NCBI GenBank assembly: GCA_902773305.1
Contig: CACYEB010000014.1
Coordinates: 1-11,765 of the forward strand
Source of the DNA: an uncultured Bacteroidia bacterium
GTDB taxonomy: Bacteria > Bacteroidota > Bacteroidia > Bacteroidales > UBA932
DNA: 11,765 nt
Direction of reading: 5' to 3'
Shown here: positions 1 through 7,621 of the stretch, piece after piece
How the letters are laid out: each line of letters begins with the position of its first letter
Position numbering within the stretch: position 1 is the stretch's first letter
Translations under genes and position numbers: made by a program
The notes under the pieces: generated by a model
Database searches by the model: none
What the model saw: the letters and a program-made list of their open reading frames with translations, nothing else
What the model was told of the DNA's origin: nothing

Positions 1-102
1 GATGTGTCCGTAACTGGATTTCACCACATACCCTTCTCCCAGGAACTTCTCAATAGTCTTGGCCTTGGCCGGAGACTCCACAATCACTAAATTTTCTCCC
101 AT
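1..102 (-). CDS. topA: DNA topoisomerase I, N-terminal fragment (partial)
   Basis: Only the first 34 codons are present, and the gene continues beyond the left edge. The start codon reads on the minus strand from position 102. The peptide begins [20 protein letters not shown] and ends with SSYGHI. The [11 protein letters not shown] stretch is the start of the Toprim domain of bacterial type IA topoisomerases and contains the conserved Toprim glutamate. SxGHI is the next conserved block of the same domain. The family relaxes negatively supercoiled DNA through a 5'-phosphotyrosine intermediate. The catalytic tyrosine and zinc-finger region lie outside the window. It is transcribed divergently from the penicillin-binding protein gene, with 72 bases between the start codons. 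No strong Shine-Dalgarno sequence is visible; the bases before the ATG include AGAGAGATT. A type IA enzyme other than TopA, such as a mobile-element topoisomerase, is less likely given the housekeeping context. Confidence 0.9.
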   Translation of the reverse strand, partial: MGENLVIVESPAKAKTIEKFLGEGYVVKSSYGHI

Positions 103-132
103 AATCTCTCTATTATATCATATAGTGTCTCG

Positions 133-165
133 CAAAGTAACGGATTTATTTCTACATTTGCCAAA
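133..165 (-). promoter_or_regulatory. Possible topA promoter (minus strand)
   Basis: Read on the minus strand, TTTG (165-162) is followed after 22 bases by TACTTTG (139-133), then 30 bases to the topA start. This resembles the Bacteroidota pattern of a -33 TTG and a -7 TAnnTTTG, but with one base fewer in the -7 element and a slightly long spacer. It is a weak match. It overlaps the putative promoter of the divergent PBP gene, so the two may compete. A short AT-rich inverted repeat, TATAT-C-ATATA at 114-124, lies between it and the start codon. Confidence 0.25.
153..160 (+). promoter_or_regulatory. Putative -7 promoter element of the PBP1A-ddl-prmC operon
   Basis: TACATTTG matches the Bacteroidota primary sigma factor -7 consensus TAnnTTTG. 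No good -33 TTG is seen about 20 bases upstream. Only 14 bases separate the element from the ATG at 175, so the inferred 5' leader would be very short, roughly ten bases. That suits a genus with little use of Shine-Dalgarno pairing. Confidence 0.45.
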
Positions 166-174
166 ACTTCTCAA

Positions 175-2535
175 ATGAAAGACAAAACTCGCAAAACGAT
201 TATAAAGTGGTGGTGGATTATTTTGATGGCGCCATTTTTTTTGGTCGGCTTCTGGATGCTGCTTCTGGCAGTGTTCGCCAAGATCCCGTCTTTCGAAGAA
301 TTGGAAAACCATAAGAGCAACCTTGCGACAGAGCTTATCAGCTGCGACGGCCGCGTACTCAGCACATACCACATAGAAAACCGCACCTTCGCAAGCTACG
401 AAGACCTTCCCCAATCCCTGATAGATGCGGCGGTGGCCACCGAAGATGCCCGGTTCTACCGTCACTCCGGCATAGACTTCCGCGGCCTGGGCCGCGTAGC
501 GGTCAAAACGCTCGCAATGCGCGAGAGTTCTTCCGGTGGCGGCAGTACCATCACCCAGCAGCTTGCCAAGACCCTGTTCCCCCGTGACGAGCGTTATCCC
601 AAATTCCCGGGCGGCAAGCAGATACATATGATCAACATCAAGTTCAAAGAGTGGATTACGGCGGTCAAACTCGAGCGCAACTACACAAAGAACGAGATCA
701 TAACCATGTATATGAATGCCGTTTTCTTCGGCAGCAACGCCTACGGCATCAATACGGCGGCACGTACGTTCTTCGACAAGCACCCCTCCGAACTCACCGT
801 AGAAGAGAGTGCCACCCTGGTGGGAATGATCAACAAGCCCACCCGCTACAACCCGGCTCTCAACTACGACTATTCGCTTGCCCGCCGCAACCTGATTCTT
901 TCGCGTATGCAGCGTCACGGCTATCTTTCCAAACACGACTGCGACTCCATCAAGCAGCTGGACATCGTGCTTGCCTACGCGCGCCAGGACCACAACACCG
1001 GCCTCGCCCCATACCTGCGGGATATGCTGCGACGCACCATGAATGCCTCCAAGCCCAAGCGGAGCGAGTACCGCAACTGGGTCGACTACCAAATAGACTC
1101 CACTGCGTGGGTTGATGACCCGCTGTACGGATGGCTCAACAAGAACATCAAGCCCGACGGCACCAAGTATAACCTGGACAAGGACGGACTGCGGATATTC
1201 ACCACCATCGACAGCCGTATGCAGCGCTACGCCGAACAGGCTGTGCGCGAACACCTGGGCAAGGACCTGCAGCCGGCTTTCAACCAGGACCTCAACAGAA
1301 AGCGCAACCGGCCCTTCTCCAACGACATTCCCCAGGACGTGATAAACAGCGTGATGAACCAGGCCCGCCATTGGAGCGACCGGTACATCGGCATGAAGAA
1401 GGCTGGCTTTTCCGAGAAAGACATTCTCCAGAGCTTCGATGTCCCCGTAAAGATGACCGTCTTCGCCTGGAACAAAAAGGGCAGCATAGACACGGTGATG
1501 ACGCCCAACGACTCCATAATCTACTACAAGTCACTGCTGCGCGCAGCCCTGATGGCGGTTGAACCCAATACCGGCAAGGTGAAGGCCTATGTGGGAGGTC
1601 CGGACTACCGCTATTTCAAATATGACAACGTCCGCCAGGGGCGCCGGCAGGTGGGGTCCACCATCAAACCGTATCTCTACACCCTGGCTATGCAGGAAGG
1701 ATTCAGTCCCTGCGACCGGGTGGCCAACATTCCCTATACATTTGAAATCGGCAACACCACCTGGACGCCCAAGAGTACCGACAGGGCGGAATACATCGGC
1801 CGCATCGTGACTCTCAAATGGGGCCTTGCGCACTCGTCAAACAATATCTCCGCCTTCCTGATGAAGCAGTTCGGCCCGGAAGCGATGATAGAAATGTGCC
1901 GCAAGATGGGCATCAGCAGCTATCTTGACCCGGTTTACTCACTCTGCGTGGGTTCCTGCGACATATCGGTATTCGAGATGGTATCCGCCTACAACACCTA
2001 TCCTTCCCGCGGCGTACACATCAACAGTATGTTCGTGGAGAGAATAGAAGACAGCCAGGGCAACCTCCTGGAGAGTTTCACCCCCCGCAAAACCGAGTCC
2101 ATCAGCGCCCAGACGGCATATCTGATGGTGAACTTGATGCAGGGCGTGGTCAACGAGGGCACCGCCACCCGTCTGAAATGGAAATACGGCATCCAGGGCG
2201 CCGCCGGCAAGACCGGTACGACCAACGACCAGTCCGACGGCTGGTTCATCGGTTATGTGCCCCGCCTGACCGCAGGAGTATGGGTAGGTGCGGAAGACCG
2301 TCAGGTACACTTCGAGAGCCTGGCGCTGGGCGGAGGCAGCAATATGGCCCTCCCGATATGGGGCCTGTTTATGCAGAAGGTACTCAACGACAAATCTATA
2401 GGCATTGCCAACGGCGAGACATTCGTGGCGCCGGCAGGATGGGACATGGACCTTAGCTGTGCCGGCGGCGGACAGGATCTCTCTTATGAGGAGTCCGGGT
2501 ACTCCAATTCGGAGGAAGACCAATATTTCGATTAG
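175..2535 (+). CDS. Bifunctional class A penicillin-binding protein (PBP1A type)
   Basis: This 786-residue enzyme polymerises lipid II into glycan strands and cross-links their peptides on the periplasmic face of the inner membrane. A basic N-terminus (KDKTRKTIIK) is followed by one membrane anchor at about residues 12-36. The GT51 glycosyltransferase domain (about 55-240) has the catalytic glutamate E90 in ATEDARFYRH and the GGGSTITQQLAKT block with Q128-Q129. The transpeptidase domain has all three active-site motifs: S495-T-I-K498, SSN at 554-556 and K679-T-G681. It ends in an acidic, Ser/Gly-rich tail (about 765-786). Length and domain order are normal for the family, and all catalytic motifs are intact. 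The ATG at 175 is chosen because it sits just before the membrane anchor and downstream of a promoter-like box. The stop codon is one base before the ddl start, so expression is probably coupled. The symbol mrcA or pbp1A would be reasonable, but numbering varies between genera. Confidence 0.95.
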   Translation: MKDKTRKTIIKWWWIILMAPFFLVGFWMLLLAVFAKIPSFEELENHKSNLATELISCDGRVLSTYHIENRTFASYEDLPQSLIDAAVATEDARFYRHSGIDFRGLGRVAVKTLAMRESSSGGGSTITQQLAKTLFPRDERYPKFPGGKQIHMINIKFKEWITAVKLERNYTKNEIITMYMNAVFFGSNAYGINTAARTFFDKHPSELTVEESATLVGMINKPTRYNPALNYDYSLARRNLILSRMQRHGYLSKHDCDSIKQLDIVLAYARQDHNTGLAPYLRDMLRRTMNASKPKRSEYRNWVDYQIDSTAWVDDPLYGWLNKNIKPDGTKYNLDKDGLRIFTTIDSRMQRYAEQAVREHLGKDLQPAFNQDLNRKRNRPFSNDIPQDVINSVMNQARHWSDRYIGMKKAGFSEKDILQSFDVPVKMTVFAWNKKGSIDTVMTPNDSIIYYKSLLRAALMAVEPNTGKVKAYVGGPDYRYFKYDNVRQGRRQVGSTIKPYLYTLAMQEGFSPCDRVANIPYTFEIGNTTWTPKSTDRAEYIGRIVTLKWGLAHSSNNISAFLMKQFGPEAMIEMCRKMGISSYLDPVYSLCVGSCDISVFEMVSAYNTYPSRGVHINSMFVERIEDSQGNLLESFTPRKTESISAQTAYLMVNLMQGVVNEGTATRLKWKYGIQGAAGKTGTTNDQSDGWFIGYVPRLTAGVWVGAEDRQVHFESLALGGGSNMALPIWGLFMQKVLNDKSIGIANGETFVAPAGWDMDLSCAGGGQDLSYEESGYSNSEEDQYFD

Positions 2536-2536
2536 A

Positions 2537-3514
2537 ATGAAGAAAAACATTGCAGTAATATACGGCGGTCCATCTTCGGAACGTCAAATCTCCATCTTGA
2601 GCGGCAGGTATGCCGCTTCCGTCATCGACCGCGACCGGTACAACGTTTACGAAATCCTTTTCAACCCCGACTGCTGGCAGCTCGTGGAGTGGCAGGGCGA
2701 GACCATGTCCGTAAAAGGGATAGTGGACAAGGGGGACTTCTCTTGCAACGGCGTCAGATTCGACGCGGCCTGCATTATGATTCACGGTATACCGGGAGAG
2801 AACGGCCTGCTCCAGGGCTATTTCGAGATGATGGGAATACCCGTGACCACCTGCTCGTCGTTTGTATGCACCATAGCCTTCAACAAGTATTCGTGCAAGC
2901 GGCTGCTTGCCGACACCGGAGTCAAGATGGCCCCGGACGTATTCATTCGCAAAGGGCAGGAGTATGACGCCGAACAGATTGCAGAGCAGATGGGTCTTCC
3001 CCTGTTCGTGAAGCCCTCCGACGGCGGCAGCAGCTTCGGCGTGACCAAAGTGAAGGACTCCTCGCTGATGGGGGCGGCCATCGATTATGCCTTCAGCGAG
3101 AGCGATACCATACTCATAGAGAAGGCTATCCCGGGACGCGAACTCACCCAGGCCATATATATGGACGGCGGACAGCCTGTGGCACTGCCCATAATCGAGA
3201 TTGTCACCACCAACGAATACTTCGACTACGACGCCAAGTACAACGGCAAGAGTGAGGAGATCTGTCCCGCTCCGATATCCGAAGAGCTGGCAGAAGAGAT
3301 TACCCGCTGCACCAAAAAGATTTATGCCCACCTGGGCGGCACGGGACTTATCCGCATAGATTACATAGCCGGAGAAGACGGTGTCTTCTTCCTTGAAATC
3401 AACGCCACCCCCGGTATGACCCGTATGAGCCTGGTGCCCAAGATGGTGCGCACTTCAGGCCGTACTATGACTGAATTCTTCACGGCGTTGATACAGAACG
3501 CCCTTGAGAAATGA
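2537..3514 (+). CDS. ddl: D-alanine--D-alanine ligase
   Basis: This 325-residue cytoplasmic ATP-grasp enzyme joins two D-alanines using ATP, making the dipeptide that MurF adds to the peptidoglycan precursor. It begins MKKNIAVIYGGPSSERQIS, where E15 matches the glutamate that holds the first D-Ala in known Ddl enzymes. The ATP-grasp core includes KPSDGGSSFGV (159-169), the omega-loop region DYDAKY (230-235), and the metal-binding end LEINATPGMT with E287 and N289. The tyrosine-containing DYDAKY loop is like that of D-Ala-D-Ala enzymes, and nothing suggests a D-lactate (VanA-type) ligase; this is inference from motifs. The reading frame is open further upstream into the PBP gene, but the ATG at 2537 gives the usual N-terminus and family length. 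The start lies one base after the PBP stop, and the stop overlaps the prmC start as ATGA, so the three genes are probably translated in series. Confidence 0.95.
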   Translation: MKKNIAVIYGGPSSERQISILSGRYAASVIDRDRYNVYEILFNPDCWQLVEWQGETMSVKGIVDKGDFSCNGVRFDAACIMIHGIPGENGLLQGYFEMMGIPVTTCSSFVCTIAFNKYSCKRLLADTGVKMAPDVFIRKGQEYDAEQIAEQMGLPLFVKPSDGGSSFGVTKVKDSSLMGAAIDYAFSESDTILIEKAIPGRELTQAIYMDGGQPVALPIIEIVTTNEYFDYDAKYNGKSEEICPAPISEELAEEITRCTKKIYAHLGGTGLIRIDYIAGEDGVFFLEINATPGMTRMSLVPKMVRTSGRTMTEFFTALIQNALEK

Positions 3515-4365
3515 CGCTTAAAGAGCACATAAACGCCATAGCCGATGCCGTCGGACAGCTCTATCCTGCAGAAGAGGCGCACGCCATAGCGGTACGTACC
3601 GTCACCGGCTTGCTTTCGGTTCCCGACTACAAATATCTGAGCGAACCCGACACAGTGGTGGAGCCGGACAAAGCCCTGCTGCTGGAAGATGCCGCGCTCA
3701 GGCTGTCAAAGGGTGAGCCTATGCAATATGTCCTGGGTTACACCTGGTTCGCCGGCCTGCGTATCAGGGTTGCACCCGGGGTGCTGATTCCGCGTCCCGA
3801 AACCGAACAACTCTACGAACTGGCGGCCCAGGACTGCGACAACCTGATGACAGCCAGCGAAGATGACAGCTTCAACATTCTGGACATATGTACAGGCAGC
3901 GGATGTCTGGCCTGCGCGTTTGCCTCGGAGTTCCCCGAAGCACACGTTTACGCCTGCGACATCAGCGAGGCCGCCCTTAGAATCGCCTGCCGGCAAAAGG
4001 TCCGTCTGCAGGGCGCCCGTCCGGTTTTTTTCAAGGCCGACGTAATGCTGCCGCCACCCGCCGGTCTGCCACGGTTTGACCTTATTGTGAGCAATCCGCC
4101 CTATGTGCGCGAAAGCGAAAGGGCGCAGATGCGCCCCAACGTGCTTGACTGGGAACCCGCTGAAGCACTTTTCGTGAGCGACGACGATCCGTTGGTGTTC
4201 TACCGTGCAATCGCTCTCTGGGCCGACCGCCTCCTGAAGGAAAACGGCAGCCTCTGGCTGGAAATCAACGAGAATCTTGCTCCTGAAACGGCCGCCCTTT
4301 TTACCGGAGCCGCCGTCATAAAGGACATCAACGGCAAAGACCGCTTCATTGTCGTAAAGAAATAG
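3511..4365 (+). CDS. prmC: Peptide chain release factor N5-glutamine methyltransferase
   Basis: This 284-residue cytoplasmic methyltransferase is expected to transfer a methyl group from S-adenosylmethionine to the glutamine of the GGQ motif in release factors RF1 and RF2, which raises termination efficiency. An N-terminal helical substrate-binding domain (about 1-75) leads into the family signature QYVLGYTWFAGL and LIPRPETEQL (roughly 71-101). The Rossmann-fold catalytic domain has the SAM-binding LDICTGSG motif (124-131), an acidic residue in YACDIS, and the NPPY motif at 195-198 that binds the target glutamine. Length is typical. The ATG overlaps the ddl stop codon by ATGA, which indicates translational coupling. 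In many bacteria prmC is next to prfA; here it is not, at least not within this window. No other methyltransferase family fits the PrmC-specific PRPETE plus NPPY combination as well. Confidence 0.93.
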   Translation: MTLKEHINAIADAVGQLYPAEEAHAIAVRTVTGLLSVPDYKYLSEPDTVVEPDKALLLEDAALRLSKGEPMQYVLGYTWFAGLRIRVAPGVLIPRPETEQLYELAAQDCDNLMTASEDDSFNILDICTGSGCLACAFASEFPEAHVYACDISEAALRIACRQKVRLQGARPVFFKADVMLPPPAGLPRFDLIVSNPPYVRESERAQMRPNVLDWEPAEALFVSDDDPLVFYRAIALWADRLLKENGSLWLEINENLAPETAALFTGAAVIKDINGKDRFIVVKK

Positions 4366-4371
4366 CCTCCG

Positions 4372-4401
4372 TTGGTATCAATCCCGTTTTTTCTTAACTT
4401 G
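4372..4401 (+). promoter_or_regulatory. Possible internal promoter upstream of radA
   Basis: The 58-base gap between prmC and radA is the only sizeable gap in the plus-strand run. TTG at 4372-4374 is followed after 20 bases by TAACTTG (4395-4401), and 22 bases later by the radA ATG. The spacing fits the Bacteroidota -33/-7 pattern, although the -7 element is one base shorter than TAnnTTTG. It could give radA and the DUF4294 gene a transcript of their own. There is no hairpin with a U-run here, so read-through from prmC is also likely. Confidence 0.35.
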
Positions 4402-4423
4402 CGGGGAAAATGCAGATTGTTTT

Positions 4424-5797
4424 ATGGCAAAAGAACGCACTGTGTGGTATTGTACCTCCTGCGGCAACGAGAGCCCCAAGTGGATGGGCCGCTGTCCCGC
4501 CTGCGGCGAGTGGAATACGATGGTAGAGGAGCCCAAGAGGGAGAAGAAATCGTCTGCGTCCGGCCGAAGCAGGGCCATTTTGGCAACCGGATCCGACGCC
4601 CGGCCGCAGCTCCTGGAAGATATCTCGCTCTCTTCAGAAAACCGATTTTCCATAGGGCTGCAAGAGGTTGACAGACTTCTCGGGGGCGGTCTGGTAGAGG
4701 GGTCTATGATACTTCTGGGCGGCGAACCCGGTATCGGCAAATCCACCCTCGCCCTGCAGATTCCCCTCGGGGTTGCCTCACTCAAAACACTGTATGTCTC
4801 CGGCGAAGAGAGCCCGCGCCAGATAAAGATGCGCGCCCAGCGCCTGGGAGGCGAGACCTCAAATTGCAGCATCCTCTCGGAAACGATCCTTGAGAACATC
4901 CTGGACCAGGCCGTCGGGATGTCTCCCGACCTGCTGATAGTCGATTCCATCCAGACCATATACAGCGACGCCCTGGATTCGTCTGCAGGCAGCGTCTCAC
5001 AAGTCAAGGAATGCGCCGCCCGCCTGCTCAGATATGCCAAAGAGACCGGCACACCGGTGATTCTGATCGGCCACATCACCAAAGACGGCACCATTGCCGG
5101 CCCCAAGGTCCTGGAGCACATCGTGGACGTGGTACTGCAGTTCGAGGGTGATACCCGCGGTGCCTATCGGCTGCTGCGCAGCATAAAGAACCGCTTCGGC
5201 AGCACTTCTGAACTTGCGGTGTTCGAGATGACCGGCACCGGCCTCAGGGAGGTACTGAATCCTTCCGAGATTTTGATTCCTATGCATCAGGACGATTTGA
5301 GCGGCATAGCCATCGCTTCCGTTATGGACGGCACCCGCCCCTTTATGCTGGAAATACAGTCGCTGGTGAGCACGGCCGCCTACGGAATGCCGCAGCGCAA
5401 CGCCAACGGCTTTGACGTGCGCCGTATGAACATGCTGCTGGCCGTACTCGAGAAGCGGGCCGGATTCAAACTTGCAGCAAAGGATGTTTTCCTTAACGTT
5501 GCAGGAGGGCTGCGCGTAAACGACCCGGCGTGCGACCTGGCGGTTGCAGTAGCCATTCTGGCGAGCAATTTTGACCTGAGCGTGCCGCTCTCGAATTGCT
5601 TCGCGGCCGAGATAGGCCTCAGCGGAGAGCTGCGCCCGGTGAGCCAGATCCAGCGTCGCATAGCAGAAGCCAGGAAACTCGGTTTCAAGAAGATATTCAT
5701 TTCGTCCTTCAACCGCGAAGGCTCATTTTCAAAAAGTGGCATCGAAGTTGTACCCGTAGCCGACATACCGGCCCTCTGCAGGCTTGTGTTCAAGTAA
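4424..5797 (+). CDS. radA: DNA repair protein RadA (Sms)
   Basis: This 457-residue RecA-like ATPase acts in homologous recombination, where family members promote branch migration and DNA unwinding at recombination intermediates. It has the three-part RadA layout. First comes an N-terminal four-cysteine zinc finger (C10, C13, C24, C27). Next is a RecA-type ATPase with Walker A GEPGIGKS (100-107), the Walker B-like strand LLIVDSIQT, and the RadA-specific KNRFG motif at 255-259. Last is a C-terminal Lon-protease-like domain (about 280-455) containing DVFLNVAGGLRV. In RadA this domain is a DNA-binding and oligomerisation scaffold rather than a protease. Length is usual for the family, and the start codon sits immediately before the zinc finger. 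The stop is one base from the start of the DUF4294 gene. KNRFG and the zinc finger separate it from RecA and from KaiC-like proteins. Confidence 0.95.
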   Translation: MAKERTVWYCTSCGNESPKWMGRCPACGEWNTMVEEPKREKKSSASGRSRAILATGSDARPQLLEDISLSSENRFSIGLQEVDRLLGGGLVEGSMILLGGEPGIGKSTLALQIPLGVASLKTLYVSGEESPRQIKMRAQRLGGETSNCSILSETILENILDQAVGMSPDLLIVDSIQTIYSDALDSSAGSVSQVKECAARLLRYAKETGTPVILIGHITKDGTIAGPKVLEHIVDVVLQFEGDTRGAYRLLRSIKNRFGSTSELAVFEMTGTGLREVLNPSEILIPMHQDDLSGIAIASVMDGTRPFMLEIQSLVSTAAYGMPQRNANGFDVRRMNMLLAVLEKRAGFKLAAKDVFLNVAGGLRVNDPACDLAVAVAILASNFDLSVPLSNCFAAEIGLSGELRPVSQIQRRIAEARKLGFKKIFISSFNREGSFSKSGIEVVPVADIPALCRLVFK

Positions 5798-5798
5798 A

Positions 5799-6551
5799 AT
5801 GACTGTTTTGAGACATATCTTCCGGCGGGTTGCGGCGGCAATCATCTTTGCAGCCGTGACTTTTTCTTCTGCCTTCGGCCAGGGGAACACCGCCGGACAG
5901 AGTATCTTCAGAATCGAGATCGACGAGAATGGTGATACTGTTTTTGTCGATCAGATCCGTCCTGCCCGCATCCACCCCAAGAAGTATCTCTCCAAGCGGG
6001 AATGGCGCATCCGCGCACGGAGGGTGCACAATTTCAGCAAGGCCTACCCCTATGCCCTGTTCATTGCCCGCACCATCCACGAGACCGACAGCCTTTTCGA
6101 GGCCCGCGGTTACAACGACCGGCAGCAGGACAAATATCTGCAGAGCATAAAAGACGACCTGTTGAACGATTTCGAGCCGCTCTTCAAAGGGCTCACGCTC
6201 AGCCAGGGCCTGATGATGATCCGCCTGATAGACCGCGAGGTAGGAATGCCTCCGTACGATATTATCAAGAAATATCTCGGCCGAATCAACGCCTCTTTCT
6301 GGCAAGGTGTCGCAAAACTTTTCAAGGGAAACATCAAGCAGCGTTACGAACCGGAGGGAGAAGACGCCGACCTTGAAGAACTGGTGAAAGCGTGGAACTA
6401 CGGCGAATTCGACGAGCTGTACGAATTCCTGTTCGGCAAACCCCGGCCGGATATCTATATCCCTGAGAAGTTCCGCGAACCTTACTACAAGTCCCTGGAA
6501 GAGAACAAGGCCCGCGGACGGGCTGCCCGCAGGAACAGGAAAAACAAATAA
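5799..6551 (+). CDS. Exported DUF4294 family protein
   Basis: This 250-residue protein is of unknown function. I recognise it as DUF4294, a family I know only from Bacteroidota, from the segments KKYLSKREWRIRARRV, KAYPYALF, LSQGLMMIRLIDRE (RLIDRE at 142-147) and ASFWQGVAKLFKGN followed by YEPEGED. It has a signal peptide at residues 1-27: basic MTVLRHIFRR, a hydrophobic core, then a likely cut after SSAFG. It has no lipobox cysteine, so it is probably periplasmic. The mature part is charged, with no later membrane segment, and ends in a basic tail (ARGRAARRNRKNK). No catalytic motif is evident. A TTG start at 5784 inside radA is possible, but the ATG at 5799 is one base past the radA stop and gives a better signal peptide. 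The gene ends 8 bases from the stop of the convergent DUF4249 gene. Confidence 0.8.
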   Translation: MTVLRHIFRRVAAAIIFAAVTFSSAFGQGNTAGQSIFRIEIDENGDTVFVDQIRPARIHPKKYLSKREWRIRARRVHNFSKAYPYALFIARTIHETDSLFEARGYNDRQQDKYLQSIKDDLLNDFEPLFKGLTLSQGLMMIRLIDREVGMPPYDIIKKYLGRINASFWQGVAKLFKGNIKQRYEPEGEDADLEELVKAWNYGEFDELYEFLFGKPRPDIYIPEKFREPYYKSLEENKARGRAARRNRKNK

Positions 6552-6559
6552 TACCCCTC

Positions 6560-7615
6560 TTATCTGTACCGGCAGGCGTTGTAAGGCGGCTCCCCGCTGT
6601 AGGGTTCAGCGGGGAATGAAACCGTGCAGGTAGCGGGGGTGGCGGCGGTAATGAATCCAAGTCCGCCGGTTACGTTCCCGGGATAGACAACAGGCTCAGT
6701 CATAAAGTCTATGTAAGTTCTGGCCGCATCGACCGCCTTCAAATACAGATACTCTTCGAAAGAGATGGTGTATATCTTGAAAACCCGGTCCATAGAATAG
6801 CTTTCACCCTCTTCGAACTGTTCAAAGAACCGGACGAATCCGTCGAGATAGATTCCGTAATTCAAGTCGTATATCTTGAGCGTATGTGACGCATCTGCGA
6901 ACATTCCGTCGTCAAACAACTCATAAATATTGTCGTCGCGCCCCAGGATGACGTCCAGGATACTGCTTCCGACAGAGTGCAGTATCACATCGTCACTGGC
7001 ATCAAAGGTGCCGGAGTTGACGAAAGAGGCCACCTTGCGGCCGGAGGCATCCAGGCGGTAATATATCTCCTCCGACATAAGCAGATAGTAGTTCTTTTCG
7101 CCCGGTTTGTCCTTTATGGTGATATTGTACTGACGGGTTGTGCGCGTACTGCTGCCGGTGTCAAAGTCATCCCTTGTCAAAACCACCCGCATCGTGTCCA
7201 GTGCCGTGATCGAGGCCGCACTCTCCGGCACGGTAGTACGGGCAGTGGCAGAGAGGCCGTCCCAATTCACCTCTATGGAAATCTCATCTCCGGCAGAGAG
7301 GGCGCTCTCCATGTCATAGCCCAGAAACTCCTCTGAAACACTGCCGTCAAACAGTTTTATCTCCCGGACAACCGGCAGCGCAGCGATTTTGGCGCCCCCG
7401 TTTATGGAGCATTCCACCTCTGCATCCCTGACCACACTGCAGCCGGCGCCTTCGCTGCAATTGACAATAATCCTGTTGGTATGCTTATCCTGCAGCAACT
7501 GTGCATTCACCACCAGGAGCGCCTCGTTGCCGTCACTCCAGATTGTCTCCACCGGATGTTCGCAGGATATCGCAGCAAACGCAGCCGCAAACAATATTAG
7601 TATGCCCTTTCTCAT
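6560..7615 (-). CDS. DUF4249 family lipoprotein, partner of the TonB receptor
   Basis: This 351-residue protein is a probable outer-membrane-associated lipoprotein. The N-terminus MRKGILILFAAAFAAISC is a lipoprotein signal with lipobox A-I-S-C and acylated Cys18. The mature protein starts with a beta-rich stretch (LLVVNAQL, 33-40). An Ig-like portion follows, including SAGDEISIEVNW and SATARTTVP (about 107-130), then YYLLMSEEIYYRL (176-188) and a C-terminal NVTGGLGFITA. This layout is that of DUF4249, a Bacteroidota family of unknown function usually encoded beside a TonB-dependent receptor. By analogy with SusD-like lipoproteins it may capture a substrate or cap the receptor, but it has no SusD/RagB sequence features and that role is inference. 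The start lies 6 bases past the receptor's stop, so the two are almost certainly co-transcribed. Its last codons carry a perfect hairpin (6591-6615). Confidence 0.78.
   Translation of the reverse strand: MRKGILILFAAAFAAISCEHPVETIWSDGNEALLVVNAQLLQDKHTNRIIVNCSEGAGCSVVRDAEVECSINGGAKIAALPVVREIKLFDGSVSEEFLGYDMESALSAGDEISIEVNWDGLSATARTTVPESAASITALDTMRVVLTRDDFDTGSSTRTTRQYNITIKDKPGEKNYYLLMSEEIYYRLDASGRKVASFVNSGTFDASDDVILHSVGSSILDVILGRDDNIYELFDDGMFADASHTLKIYDLNYGIYLDGFVRFFEQFEEGESYSMDRVFKIYTISFEEYLYLKAVDAARTYIDFMTEPVVYPGNVTGGLGFITAATPATCTVSFPAEPYSGEPPYNACRYR
6591..6615. other. Perfect 9-bp inverted repeat at the convergent gene junction
   Basis: TCCCCGCTG (6591-6599) pairs exactly with CAGCGGGGA (6607-6615) around a 7-base loop. 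The stem is GC-rich and lies inside the 3' end of the DUF4249 coding sequence, about 30 bases from its stop and about 40 bases past the end of the oppositely directed DUF4294 gene. Neither side is followed by a run of T, so it is not a classical intrinsic terminator. It could slow polymerase or protect 3' ends from exonucleases on both converging transcripts. It may also be chance in GC-rich coding DNA. Confidence 0.45.
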
Positions 7616-7621
7616 AACAAT

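Noticed and set aside
118..1371. Long minus-strand open frame (417 codons) opposite the PBP gene
   Set aside because: It lies antisense to the well-supported glycosyltransferase domain. Its product is valine/glycine-rich without domain motifs. Long antisense frames are expected opposite GC-rich genes.
2405..2536. Upstream extension of ddl by 44 codons into the PBP gene
   Set aside because: The extra residues are Arg/Pro/Ser-rich and come from another frame of the PBP tail. The ATG at 2537 gives the standard Ddl N-terminus.
2537..3514. VanA-type D-Ala-D-Lac ligase (resistance gene)
   Set aside because: The omega-loop keeps the DYDAKY tyrosine arrangement of ordinary Ddl enzymes, and there are no vanH/vanX-like neighbours.
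5784..5798. TTG start for the DUF4294 protein inside radA
   Set aside because: It adds only five residues ahead of the signal peptide. The ATG at 5799 is the more usual codon and is one base past the radA stop.
6591..6615. Intrinsic transcription terminator
   Set aside because: The stem is strong, but neither side has a U-run and it sits within coding sequence, so it is listed only as an inverted repeat.
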